Part shown: positions 1 to 11,100 of the stretch, piece after piece
How the letters are laid out: each line of letters starts with the position of its first letter
How positions within the stretch are numbered: position 1 is the stretch's first letter
DNA from: Halocaridina rubra
Taxonomy: Eukaryota > Arthropoda > Malacostraca > Decapoda > Atyidae
Direction: 5' to 3'
DNA: 64,000 nucleotides
Assembly: GCA_037179515.1 (NCBI GenBank)
Contig: JAXCGZ010007569.1
Coordinates: forward strand, 169,001-233,000
Position numbers and translations under genes: made by a program
The notes under the pieces: model-generated
Told to the model about the DNA's origin: nothing
The model's input: only the letters and a program-made list of their open reading frames with translations
Database searches by the model: none

Positions 1-500
1 AAGTCTCTAGTAGAATGGTCAAAGAAGGTATTGGAGAATTTCCGTGTAGATAATTTGTTGGATGCTTGTGTCAGTGAAGAGCAACAGTTTGATATATTCA
101 ATACTGCTGACATAGAGTTGGCATAGGCCGAAATGTCACTGGAAGCATGGAATTCCACAACACAAAGTGTCAAAAGGTACTGCATCGGTGCTTTTTTGAA
201 AAAAGTTTACCTCCTGAAGTATCAGTATGAAGTTTAATCTGTAATGCTAATACAGACAAGTTGTCTTTGAAAGGTCTAAAGGATAGAGAAGTGTTGACAA
301 AACAAAACTTTCTGTCCCTGGTGAGCATAGTTTTTGACCACTTAGGTCTAATATCACTCTTAATAAGAAGAGGAAAAATTCTGAAAAGGTCTCATGGGAA
401 GATCTGTTATCAGAAGTATGCAATGAGGAATTATCAGTTTATGAAAAATCTGGACGTCAAGCTGCCAAAGAGGTTGAAGAGTTGTGGGCACGCTAAATCC
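1..500 (+). pseudogene. BEL/Pao-like retrotransposon pol fragment, decayed
   Basis: Broken coding sequence read on the + strand. The first 120 bases encode a stretch around FRVDNLLDACVSEEQ, which resembles the end of the reverse transcriptase catalytic region in BEL/Pao elements and is followed by a stop. From about 261 a second open stretch contains LTKQNFLSLVSIVFDHLGL followed by KIL, matching the BEL/Pao segment after the RT in which a conserved FDPLG motif is followed by RAKIL. Stops and frame changes show that it is dead. No LTRs are visible because the window begins inside it. The family call rests on motif resemblance only. Confidence 0.5.
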
Positions 501-719
501 TCGATGATAAATTGTAGCGCTGTTGGGAGACTCTCCTCCTTCCTTCTTTTTTGGAGGGCCCAGGATGTCTTGAATATATTTTAATACATATGACAGTTCC
601 GTTTTACTGTACTTTATGTATATGCAAATTTACATACACAGTATGTATACCTATTCACTTATATAAAATTTATACGTACATTCGTATTTAGAATGTGTAG
701 TTCATTGTTTGGACTAGCT

Positions 720-1250
720 TTAGGAGAGAGAGAGATTATTTTTATTTTGTTAATTTATTGCGCCAAGGCGTCAGACATTACATGAGTTCATACAAATAAT
801 GCTTCAAATGGATACAAAACCAAGAGTTGAACATGGTTTACAGGGAGGTGTACATATTGATAAAACATTGCTGCATACTAACACACAACTCACAGTATGG
901 CAGCACAGAGTACATTATATGCAAAAGTAAAGCTCAGAGAAACGCAGAATGCACAAACAGAATTATACAGCAACATACAGAAAATATATGTATAATTCAT
1001 TATAATTAATGGCCACCAAAGTGAGGATAACGAGCAAGAATAACATCAAGGTTGTCATCATTAAGTAAAAATGAGCAGATCTGTATTAAGTTCTGACCTC
1101 GTGGTAAAACATCTCTCACTGTGGGGCACTGAAGACAATAGTGGTCAAGAGTGTTAGCATTAGGATGGTCGCATAGTTTACAGGAGGTGTACTGTGGCAT
1201 ATCTAGAGTCTGGGAGACCTGCCATAAAGGCCGATACCCCATTCTGAGCC
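720..1250 (-). mobile_element. 3' end of a non-LTR retrotransposon (C-terminal zinc motif plus 3' UTR)
   Basis: On the - strand, 1242 down to 1006 encodes about 78 residues with CKLCDHPNANTLDHYCLQC, a CxxC...HxxxxC arrangement like that closing the ORF of I-like and Jockey-like non-LTR elements. It ends in a stop at 1006. The next 280 bases down to about 720 contain no further coding and are best read as the 3' UTR. The upstream RT is absent, so the copy is 5'-truncated near the (GA)n array at 1266. Clade not determined. Confidence 0.6.
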
Positions 1251-1263
1251 GAGCACTAACTAC

Positions 1264-1748
<485 letters not shown>

Positions 1749-2656
1749 ATAACTATGTAATTACCTAATTGTGTTTACGGGAAAGAGCCCAAAGCCCATA
1801 ACTTCCCGTCTCCTGATCGGTTCCATTTTGTACTTAGTGATACTTATCATACTTGTCCTTAAAACTATGGATCGAGTTAGCATTATCTACCTCCTCGCTT
1901 AGCGATTTCCAATTATCAACTACTCTTACACTAAAAAAGTACTTCCTTACATCCTGCAAAGAAATTTTCTTACTAAGCTTCGAACTATGACCTCTAGTTC
2001 TAGTGCCAGCCATATCAAAATATCAATCCCTATATACTCTATCATAAACATGAAGGAATTTAAAAGCTGTCACCATATCTCCCATTCCATCAGCTTCTCA
2101 TCATAACTGAGATTGCGTATGTCTGGCATCAGTTTCGTGGCATGTCTTTGAACTTTTTCCAGCTTAACAACATGCTTTTTCAAGTGCGGATTCCAAAAGG
2201 GAGCTGTATATTCAAGTTTTGGCCTCACATAGGTTACATAAATATTTCTGAACATTTCCTTGTCCATGTGCCTGAAGGCTACCCTTACATTTGCTAAGAA
2301 AGCATATGCTGCCCATACTTTGTCATTTATATGCATTTCTGGAGACAAATCTGCCAGTATGTTTACTCCTGGATCTCTCTCATTCTCTGTCTCTCAAAGT
2401 TCTACTCCTGCCACCGAGTAGTTAAGCTTGGGCCTTCTTGCATTTGTACCCATTCTCATTACCTTACATTTTGAAGCATTGAATTTCATTAGCCATTTTT
2501 GTGACTACTCATGCAGACTATTTAGATCTTCCTAAAGTTCTCTACCATTGTTCTTGTTTCTTACTTTCTTCACAATCTTTGCATCATCTGCAAACATATT
2601 CATGAATGAATTTACAGACTCTGGTAGGTAATTTACATATACCTGTACAAGGAAAA
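1749..2656 (-). mobile_element. CR1-like non-LTR retrotransposon, 3' part (copy 1)
   Basis: 5'-truncated copy on the - strand. Reading down from 2656 it encodes the RT active-site region (MFADDAKIVKKV), then the thumb (2348-2070: NIYVTYVRPKLEYTAPFWNP and HATKLMPDIRNLSYDEKL), then a C-terminal stretch with SLSEE and HSFKD, broken by stops. The 3' end near 1749-1760 reads CACAATTAGGTAATTAC on the - strand. The same 3' end recurs at 13570, 42820 and 50860, so this is one family. The RT resembles CR1/L2-type elements, but the clade name is tentative. Confidence 0.8.
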
Positions 2657-2748
2657 AATGAATGACCAATCACTCGACATAAAGATCGAGCTCCCTGACA
2701 ACCCCAAAAGCTTGGTAAACCCGATTGTCCTTAAAAACATATACAAGG

Positions 2749-2926
2749 TGTTCCATACTATGATTAGATGGGAGAGGATAATTCATTTAAAATCGTGAGA
2801 AAAAGTGGAGGTTTTATTACTCAAACTTAGATGTCCGACATGGCGTGTTCTACTCCAGTGAAAACAACAAAGCAATAGCGCAATGCAAAGCGCACGAATT
2901 AATCAGTTCAAAAGTTATACATAACA
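2749..2926 (-). repeat. 3' LTR of the Ty3/gypsy-type element
   Basis: 178-bp LTR beginning TGTTCC and ending TAACA on the + strand. It matches the other LTR at 176 of 178 positions by direct reading and lies next to CAAGG at 2744-2748. Confidence 0.95.
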
Positions 2927-2937
2927 TTCCTCCCTCC
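2927..2937 (-). other. polypurine tract of the LTR element
   Basis: On the - strand GGAGGGAGGAA lies directly before the 3' LTR, where second-strand priming is expected. Confidence 0.85.
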
Positions 2938-3037
2938 AAGAAAAGACATACAAAACTTATCAAAAATGGATCAGAAAAATATCAACATACAACAATCATT
3001 ATACAGAAATATCAATATATTATGGCAACAAAAGACA

Positions 3038-4045
3038 TTACAAATTTAATTTTTCTGGTGGCTTAATAATTCTCTTGGATCTCCGTAATACTGGAGATGG
3101 TGATACAATCTGTTTATCATTCACACCACACCTTTCAGTTTCTGAGACTGTGTCTTCAGACTCAATACAATTACTATCAGGTTGAACTGAAACATCACAC
3201 TTTTGTGAAGATACTTCAACATCATTAGTGGAACTAGAGGCATAGGAATAATTACTTACATTCGAAGAACCTAAAGGCATTGGAGACTCTCTAGGTGTCT
3301 TAATACAAGTACCAGTAAATCTAGGCATAAGCTGATCATGATGCCTCTTCCATGATATATTACCAAAATCATGAACTTGCACCAAATAATATCTTACACC
3401 AAGCACTTCAATAATTTTACCTTCAATCCAAGACTCTCCCTTCCCAAAATTTTTAGCAAAAACTGCATCACCAACATTGTACATATTTGTTCCTTCAGAG
3501 AAAACTTTCTTTGACAATTTTTCCAGGTCTCTGTCTTTGTTAGGGGAACATTTTACAGATACTAAAGTTGTTTTAAAACATCTTCCAAATAGTAACTCTG
3601 CTGGTGATTTACCTATACCACTATGCATACTCTTTCTATAATTATACAAAAATCTACAGATTCTAGTATTCAATGATCCACTGTTGAATTTACTTAAGCC
3701 CTCTTTTAAAGTTCGAACTGCTCTTTCCGCCAACCCATTAGATGATGGATTGTATGGGGCAGGAGTTAAATGTTGAATACCATTTTTCTTATAAAAAGCT
3801 TTAATCTCCTCGGACACAAAATATGGAGCATTATCCGAGACAACAATGTCTGGAATACCAAAATTAGAAAATGTTTTTCTAAGCAATTCAATGGTAACAC
3901 TTGAAGTCATTGAACTAGTAACTTGAACATCTAGAAACTTAGAATATGCATCTACAATTACAAGAAAATATTTGTTATCTATGGGTCCAGCATAGTCAAT
4001 GTGAAGTCTTGACCATGCCTTATCAGGGGTAGACCATGACAACAC
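3038..4045 (-). CDS. integrase part of the LTR retrotransposon, out of frame with the upstream ORF
   Basis: 335 codons in a different frame from the preceding ORF, overlapping its end. The integrase core is present with HIDYAGPI, VVSDNAPYF and SSNGLAERAV. The second and third acidic residues are separated by 35 residues, the D,D-35-E spacing. A C-terminal domain follows (VGDAVFAKNFG...WIEGKI...YLVQV), then a basic tail ending near RRSKRIIKPPEKL. Just upstream in this same frame the DNA encodes CPVC, the cysteine half of the H2C2 zinc finger, while its histidine half is in the other frame. The middle of the finger is missing, which points to a small deletion around 4120. The ATG at 4045 is probably not a natural start. 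Confidence 0.9.
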   Translation of the reverse strand: MLSWSTPDKAWSRLHIDYAGPIDNKYFLVIVDAYSKFLDVQVTSSMTSSVTIELLRKTFSNFGIPDIVVSDNAPYFVSEEIKAFYKKNGIQHLTPAPYNPSSNGLAERAVRTLKEGLSKFNSGSLNTRICRFLYNYRKSMHSGIGKSPAELLFGRCFKTTLVSVKCSPNKDRDLEKLSKKVFSEGTNMYNVGDAVFAKNFGKGESWIEGKIIEVLGVRYYLVQVHDFGNISWKRHHDQLMPRFTGTCIKTPRESPMPLGSSNVSNYSYASSSTNDVEVSSQKCDVSVQPDSNCIESEDTVSETERCGVNDKQIVSPSPVLRRSKRIIKPPEKLNL

Positions 4046-6987
4046 AGGAGCTTGGTTTGGTTGAAAATTTTTAAAACAAACTGGACAATTCTTTGTAATT
4101 TCCGAAATATCCCATTATGACCACTATGTAAGTGCTCAAGTATTTTACATCTTAAGCTGGTAGGTATTACAATTCTGTTTCTGTACAAAATTACATTGTC
4201 ATATAAACTAAGATCAGATTTAACAGAACCATATTCATGTAATCTCAAATCATTTGTAGACCAACCAAATCTTATATTATGCATGAGTTGACCCAAAACC
4301 TCATCTTTCTGAGTACAATTTCTGATTTTTGAAAAAGAAATATCTTCAAAATCTAAAGCTTCAACTAACTTAATGTATTCATTTGGAGTCATGGATTTAT
4401 GATCATCATCAATAGGCAACCTGCTAAGGGCATCAGCCACAACATTTTCTTTACCCACTTTGTAAGTAAGCTCAAAATCATATTGAAAGAGAAACAGTGC
4501 CCAACGCTGAATACGAGCATTGGCATTAGTAGGAATATGACGCCCTTTGCCAAATAAACCTAAAAGTGGTTTATGGTCGGTCCTTGCTTCAAATTGTCTT
4601 CCAAGTAAAAAATATCTAAAGCGATTCAACCCAAAAACTAAGGCAAGCCCTTCTCGGTCAATTTGAGCATAGTCCTGTTCAGCTGATGTCAGTTTTTTAC
4701 TAGCAAAATAAACTGGTAATTCTCTTCCATCAATTTTTTGCAACAATACACATCCTACACCAATAGGAGACGCATCCACTTCAACAACTAGTGGACTATT
4801 ACCATCATAATTAGCCAAAAGGGGACCTTTTGATAAATCCGATTTTACAATTTCAAAAGCTTTGTTTTCAAGTTCAGACCATTTAAAAACTTTATTCTTT
4901 TTTAGCAATTCATACAAGGGGGCCAGCTTAGAAGAAAAATTCTTAATGCATTTACAATAATATGTCAACATTCCAATAAAAGATTGCAACTCTGCAACAG
5001 AAGTAGGGGGTGGAGAATCTAGAATAGCTTTGACCTTCTTAGGGGAAGGTTTGATTCCTTCACCTGAGATACAAAATCCAAGATATTCTAAAGAAGAAAC
5101 CTTAACAGCACATCTTTTCTTGTTAATCTGAACATTATGCTCTTGCAAAATTTTTAACACTTCAATAAACCTAAGATCATGCTGCTCTTCAGATTCACCA
5201 CTTACAATAATGTCATCCAAATAAGCATCAACTCCCTCTACATCTTTCAACAGGTTAGCCATAAATCTCTGAAATATAGCTGGTGAAGAAGAAAGACCAA
5301 AAGGTAATCTTTTGTACTTAAACAAACCTTTATGTGTATTTACTACTAAATACTTTTGGCTTTCTTCACTCACAGAAATCTGTAAATATGCATTTTTTAA
5401 ATCAATAGTAGAAAAAATCTTTCCCTTACCAATAGATGCTAACAACTCATCTGTTTTAGGTAATGGATATTGGTCACATGATATACATTTATTCAATTCT
5501 TTAAAATCTCCACAGATACGTACAGACTCCTTATCCGATTTCAACACAGTAACAATGGGGGCAGCCCACTCACTATGGTTAACAGGCTCAACTATATCAT
5601 CTACAATCAGTTTATTTAAAGCATCTTCAACTAAAGGTTTATAGTGAATTGGAACTGATCTGTGTTTTCTGAATTTTGGAACTACATCACTTTTAACATG
5701 AATGTGAGCTGTAATATCTGAAATGGGTTTATTAGGATTAACTTCATAATCATTCAACAATTCTACCACAGAACCATTGACTTTAGTAATTTTAGAAGAA
5801 TCATTAATACCAGACAAATAAATACCTATTTTTGGCATCAAATCTTTACCACATAAGTTAGAATTATGATTCCCTACAACATAAAATGTCTGTTTCACTT
5901 GCAGAGAATTATAGTAAACATCCACTCCAACTTTACCCAAAACATTTATTTTGAGATCATCATAAGCATTTAACATTTTATTACAATCTACAATGGACAA
6001 TCCCAAATTATGAACCCAATCTTTAGTCAAGGTACTCACAGCAGCACCTGTATCCACCTCAAAAGGTACAAACTTACCATTAACCAAAATATTCACTTCA
6101 TCTTTACCAATAGCATTGACATTTTTTACTGACAGTCTTTCTTCATCAGTATCACTGGAAAATGCTACCTTGTCTACTGCTTTAACTTTAACCTTATGTT
6201 TTTTTTCAGAAGCCTTATTAAAACTTTCTTTTACTGGCTTTTGCTTCACATTACCTTTGACATCTTTTGAAGCCTTCCAACAAACTTGTTTTAAATGTCC
6301 TTTCTTACCACATAAATTACATGTTAAATTCTTAAAGCGACATTTTGCACTATCATGAGGGTAACCACAGTGTTTACAAGAAACTGACTTACTCATGGGA
6401 CCATTGGTTGGGGTTTTAACCTTTTGAATAACACCAGCCTTTTCAGAAACATAAGCTTGTTCAAAATTCAAAACTCTCTCAACTATTTGGATAGAAGACA
6501 TAACCTTCAAATTTAAATTTTCAGCAACCAGATTTGAAAAATAAACCTCATTTTCAAGAGCCATAAACAACTGATCCCGCACACGAGAATCAAAGTTGCT
6601 ACCAAAATCACAGTCTTTGGCTAGACACTTCAGGTCTGCATACAAATCTTTTAATGTCTCACCTCCTTTTTTCCTCCTTTGTTGAAAAGCCAATAAACTT
6701 CTATGATAACTAGGCTTTACATCATAATGTGCCTTAAGTAATTTGCATAAATCCTCATACGACTTAGTATGTGGTAAATCTGGGGCACAATTGTTTCCTA
6801 AAATAGCATAAACTTCAGTACCAATAGAAACCAGAAGTAAATTTTTTTTACAGTTTGCCTCAGTTATTTCCAAATTTAAAAAATTTGCTTCCAACAAACT
6901 TGACCACAATTCAAAAGAAATCTTTGAAGGATTAAAATGATCAATGTTCACTCTGCGGTTAGCCCTATTTTCATTTTCTTGAGGCAT
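3979..6987 (-). CDS. Gag-protease-RT-RNase H polyprotein of the LTR retrotransposon
   Basis: Open frame of 1002 codons, starting at the only good ATG after the 5' LTR (6987). The N-terminal 190 residues are Gag-like, with the spaced motif LKDLYADLKCLAKDC. Zinc knuckles lie at about residues 202-234 (CKHCGYPHDSAKC and CNLCGKKGHLKQVC). The aspartic protease active site DTGA is near 311. RT spans about 440-640 with YLDDIIVSG near 587. RNase H begins near 735 with VEVDASPIGVG and includes the TDHKPL region. The frame runs into the first half of the integrase zinc finger (HLHSGHNG) near residue 950 and then leaves the natural frame, ending in about 35 unrelated residues. These are the functions that copy the element's RNA into DNA in cytoplasmic particles. 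Confidence 0.93.
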   Translation of the reverse strand: MPQENENRANRRVNIDHFNPSKISFELWSSLLEANFLNLEITEANCKKNLLLVSIGTEVYAILGNNCAPDLPHTKSYEDLCKLLKAHYDVKPSYHRSLLAFQQRRKKGGETLKDLYADLKCLAKDCDFGSNFDSRVRDQLFMALENEVYFSNLVAENLNLKVMSSIQIVERVLNFEQAYVSEKAGVIQKVKTPTNGPMSKSVSCKHCGYPHDSAKCRFKNLTCNLCGKKGHLKQVCWKASKDVKGNVKQKPVKESFNKASEKKHKVKVKAVDKVAFSSDTDEERLSVKNVNAIGKDEVNILVNGKFVPFEVDTGAAVSTLTKDWVHNLGLSIVDCNKMLNAYDDLKINVLGKVGVDVYYNSLQVKQTFYVVGNHNSNLCGKDLMPKIGIYLSGINDSSKITKVNGSVVELLNDYEVNPNKPISDITAHIHVKSDVVPKFRKHRSVPIHYKPLVEDALNKLIVDDIVEPVNHSEWAAPIVTVLKSDKESVRICGDFKELNKCISCDQYPLPKTDELLASIGKGKIFSTIDLKNAYLQISVSEESQKYLVVNTHKGLFKYKRLPFGLSSSPAIFQRFMANLLKDVEGVDAYLDDIIVSGESEEQHDLRFIEVLKILQEHNVQINKKRCAVKVSSLEYLGFCISGEGIKPSPKKVKAILDSPPPTSVAELQSFIGMLTYYCKCIKNFSSKLAPLYELLKKNKVFKWSELENKAFEIVKSDLSKGPLLANYDGNSPLVVEVDASPIGVGCVLLQKIDGRELPVYFASKKLTSAEQDYAQIDREGLALVFGLNRFRYFLLGRQFEARTDHKPLLGLFGKGRHIPTNANARIQRWALFLFQYDFELTYKVGKENVVADALSRLPIDDDHKSMTPNEYIKLVEALDFEDISFSKIRNCTQKDEVLGQLMHNIRFGWSTNDLRLHEYGSVKSDLSLYDNVILYRNRIVIPTSLRCKILEHLHSGHNGIFRKLQRIVQFVLKIFNQTKLLCCHGLPLIRHGQDFTLTMLDP

Positions 6988-7544
6988 GATTATAGGCTAA
7001 GTCACTGGGTGAACTGGTAATAATCTCAAAATACACAACATGCAATCATGGCACAGACAGAATAGGCTAAATATTATAGCACTGACAACATAAGCTAAAC
7101 ATCATAGAACTAGGCTAGGCCTATATGCAATTTGTTTTACTCCACTCCTCAAAGCACTGGGGTTAAGCACCATAGGCTTACGGTAGGCTATGATCAATCA
7201 AGGCTACCGTCCACAAAACACTGGAAACAAGGTTACCGATAAACACAATTGACCTACCATAGGCTATCATCAATCTAGGGTACACCTTGGAAAATAATTA
7301 CTATAGCTTTCCAGTCTTGAAAAAATCGTCAGCATTAGGCTTAAACAGTTATAATACGGCATCTATGAAGGCTCCAATGCTAACTGCAAAACTTGATCAA
7401 AACAGCCTATGCAGGGTGGCCACGGGAACGAAAATCTCGGAAGTCAGAAGCTTACCCAATTTACCGGCTACCTCAAAACTGCAAAAACTTCACTTAAATA
7501 CTGCAAACCAGAAGTTCCTTTTGCTACTGCATTGGTCCTTTGTA

Positions 7545-7555
7545 CCTCGTCGCCA
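7545..7555 (-). other. primer binding site, tRNA-Ser(GCU) type
   Basis: On the - strand TGGCGACGAGG begins two bases after the 5' LTR. It is complementary to a tRNA 3' end CCTCGTCG plus CCA, which is the acceptor end of animal tRNA-Ser(GCU) as I know it. The tRNA assignment is from memory of that tRNA and has not been searched. Confidence 0.75.
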
Positions 7556-7557
7556 TT

Positions 7558-7735
7558 TGTTCCATACTATGATTAGATGGGAGAGGATAATTCATTTAAA
7601 ATCGTGAGAAAAAGTGGAGGTTTTATTACTCAAACTTAGATGTCCGACATGGCGTGTTCTACTCCAGTGAAAACAACAAAACAATAGCGCAATGCAAAGC
7701 GCACGAATTAATCAGCTCAAAAGTTATACATAACA
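7558..7735 (-). repeat. 5' LTR of the Ty3/gypsy-type element
   Basis: 178-bp LTR, the partner of 2749-2926, followed by the second CAAGG copy at 7736-7740. On the - strand this is the upstream LTR and should hold the promoter; I could not place a TATA box with confidence. Confidence 0.95.
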
Positions 7736-8165
7736 CAAGGACTAAATTCAGAGCTGGAGCACGCCAAACTCTCAAGTCTACTACACTGACAGTTCAGTAA
7801 ATCAAGAAACTGGAGCCTCAGCCGCCGCCTTCACCACTGGAAACCACGTCCTATCCTGAAGACTGTCAAACTCCTGCTCATCGCTCCAGACTGAGCTTGT
7901 TGCCATAGCCAACGCCCTTGACTTCTTCATCTAGCAAGGAGCTGACCATACCCTAGTTCTCTTTGACTCTAAAGGTGCTTTACAGGCCATCAAGAAGCCA
8001 CTCCTCAGAGACAATGTACGTATCATCACCACCATCCTCAGCCACTTCCACAGGACAACCAGCCTTGGAAAAGCCATCACTCTTGCCTGGATTTCCAGCC
8101 ACGTCGGCATCAAGGGAAATGAGGAAGCCAATCAAGCCGCCAAACAAGCCACTCTTAGAGCATGT

Positions 8166-11100
8166 TGTGTTGTTGTTTGAGGTTAAAGCCAACCTTGTGT
8201 TGGCACGGGCCCTTGTTCAAAGAACGGCCCGTAGGTTAGAGGTTATACCTCTTGGTTTGTTTTATCACCTTGGTGGTTCGAAAGTTTCCAAGGTGGTGAG
8301 ATGTGTTTCTATGTTGTCAAGTATTTCCTTAACAATTTTCGCTGTATGAACTGTCGCATTGGTGTGTTGTGGTTCCATGTTTAATCCGTTCCTTAAGCTG
8401 TTTGTCTTTGGACATTCTAAAAGATAATGCAGCAGGGCCTTATCAGTTATCATTTGACAGTGTGCACACTCTTTTCTGGGGTTCTCAATGATTTCCCAGC
8501 AGCATTTGTAGCCTAGCCTGAGTCTAGCTATCATGACAGCCAGACTCCTTGGGGTGTATTTGGATACCGGTGGGGGCTCTAGCTTTGTTGCTTCCCTGTA
8601 CCACGTGGCAGAGTAGGAGCCTCTGTTGACCCAGTTGCTGTGGTTTTCCTGCTTTGATCTCTGTAGTGCCTGCTTGGTTTTTGATTTGTATTGTTGAAGA
8701 CTGGGTTGTATAGATTGCTGTATGCTGTGGCATAAGACGGCATCCTTGGCAAGTTGATCAGCCTTGTCATTTCCAGGGATGTTGATATGGCTGGGTATCC
8801 AGTTGATGGTTACTGGTCTTCCTTGTTCTTGATGTTGCACTAGCAGTGTTTGGACCGTGCTGATTAGGTTGATGTTTTCTTTGAACTTCTGCTGCTGTAG
8901 TGCTTGGACAGAGGAGAGTGAGTCGGTGTGTATCGTAACAGGTCCTTGTCCTTTTTCAATTGAGTTGTGCAGAGCCATTTTGATGGCAAATAACTCAGTT
9001 TGCAGAGTGGAGCAGGAGTCTGAAAGTCTCCAGGAGGCTGTAAAATTCTCCGAGTAGACTGCCGCTCCAGTTGCAGGGATACCAGCATTGACAGTACCAT
9101 CTGTGTAATAGGAGACGCCTTCTTCTTGGTTGGTTTCAGCGATGGCAGCTAGAGCTGCTTCATGCAGTTGTATCTTTGAACAGGCTTTCTTACTATCAGG
9201 AAGACTAGTGGTGTTGAATTTTGCAGGGTGTGCTCTCCATGGGACTAGCGGCTTGTAGTTGGTGCAGGGCTTGTCTAAGTTTATTCTTGTCAGTTCAGAT
9301 GCCATGTTGCATTTGTGAATACTTTTCAGAAGGTGGCCGGCATAGCTGTTTGGGATGGGGAGGTCAGGATGTTTGTTGAGGGCATCTTTCAGCCTTGTTT
9401 GCGTGTGGGATTTCCTTTCGGATAGCAGAGCCTTTGTTATGGAGTTTGTGTTGGAAACGTTTATCCCGCTAATTAAGGGAGGTAGATTTGTTTCCATTTG
9501 TAGGTTGCATATCCTGGTCCACATAGGAGCCCCCAGCATGTAACGCATGGCGTTGTTCTGGATCACTTCAATGGTGGAGATTTGTTGTGCATTGAGGTTG
9601 GCTAGGGTTGGGGCGCTGTAGGTAATCAGGGATCTAATGGTGGCTGTATAAAATTTCCTTAGGACCTGAATACCTGCTCCTTCTTGGAGAGATGTCATAT
9701 ATCTCATAGGGGTTAGTCTGCTGTGAGCTCTTTCTCTGAGATATATGATCTGAGGTTTGAAGGTGAGATGCCTGTCTATGTAAACTCCTAGATACATGAA
9801 TGTATCCACCCACTCTATGTTTCCATTGTCTAGGGTGATCGGGGCTAGTGGTACTGGAGTTTTTATGGCCATAGCTTTTGTTTTGTTTCCGTTGATTTTG
9901 AGCCCCAGCTCCTTGCTTTTCTGATGGAATAGGTTTACTGCTTTTTGAGCGCTGGCTAATCTATTGCCTCCTCTGCTGATGAAGACTACATCGTCGGCAT
10001 AGATGAAGATGTCTACTCCTTGGGGTAGTTGAAGTTGAAAGAAGTTCTCCATCAGTACATTGAAAAGCAGTGGACTGAGGATGCCTCCTTGTGGGGTACC
10101 ATTTTCTAATTTCTTGTAAGTTGATAGATGCCTTTGGAATTTTACTCTAGCCTCTCTGTTTCTGACATGGTTTGAGACCCAACTTAGTAGATGTCCCTTA
10201 ACTCCCTTTTTTGCTAGGGAGCTCAGGATGGCTGCAGGATTAGCCAGTTCAAAAGCCTTCTCAAGATCTAAGAAGACTACGACTGCGGCCTTGTTGTTAA
10301 TGCAGCTGAGGACATCCATGATACACTGTGTGGTGCCTACATTATCTCTGTAGGCATACAAGTGAGGGTGTAAGGGGCCTATTTTGAATTTTAATCTTTT
10401 GAGCACCATTTTTTCTGCTGTTTTTTCCAAACAGCTTAGTAGCGAAATGGGTCGTGGATTCGTTGGGTCTTTGGGTTTTGGGATAGGCTGAATATCTTGT
10501 TGACTCCAGATTTTTGGCCACATCCTTAATAAGTAAGTGCTGTTTGTCAGATGGAGGTAGGCGGCTTCACCTGCAGTGCCCATGTTGTTGATCATTGAGT
10601 AGGTGATGCCGTCTGCACCAGGGGCAGTGTCTTTCCCTCTATGTTTGGTGTTTCTGAGTTCTTGAGAGGTGAATGGTGCATCTGTCTCATCTTCTTGATC
10701 GCAGGCATGATTTATGATGTCCCATCTTTGTAGCCTTAGGTCATTTTGGATTCTAATTGTACTTGGTGGAAGTTGTTGGGTTGCTGAGCGGCTGGAAAAT
10801 GTGTCTGCAAGTCTTTCTGTCTTTCTGCTTCCTCCATTGGTTTTGGATGCGTGGGTATTTTGGTTGATTTTTTTCCGGACACTCTCCTGAGCATTTGCCA
10901 TAGCTCTGTGAGGTTGGTGTGCTGGTTTAGGTTGGCACACCATTCAAGCCATTTGTCAGTCCGGATTTTTGAGACAGTCTTGTGGGTGTCTGTGACCACT
11001 TCCCGAAGTACTGCTCTATTAGCATCTGTGGGTCTTTTCCTATATAGCTTCCTGACCCTATTTAATCTTTGGTTGGCCTCTTTCACTTCTTGACAGTAGT

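Larger units (their letters stand above)
2749..7735 (-). mobile_element. Ty3/gypsy-type LTR retrotransposon, nearly intact
   Basis: Complete element of 4987 bases. The LTRs are 2749-2926 and 7558-7735, 178 bp each, with TG...CA ends and only two differences between them. The target duplication CAAGG is at 2744-2748 and 7736-7740. Read on the - strand, the primer binding site lies 2 bases after the 5' LTR and a polypurine tract abuts the 3' LTR. Coding order is gag zinc knuckles, protease, RT, RNase H, integrase, which is the Ty3/gypsy order. No env-like frame is visible. One break in the integrase zinc finger shifts the frame. The near-identical LTRs imply a recent insertion. It landed in the older I-like element. 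Confidence 0.95.

Noticed and set aside
827..1009. Short + strand open frame over the non-LTR 3' UTR
   Set aside because: No family resemblance and antisense to a better supported element.
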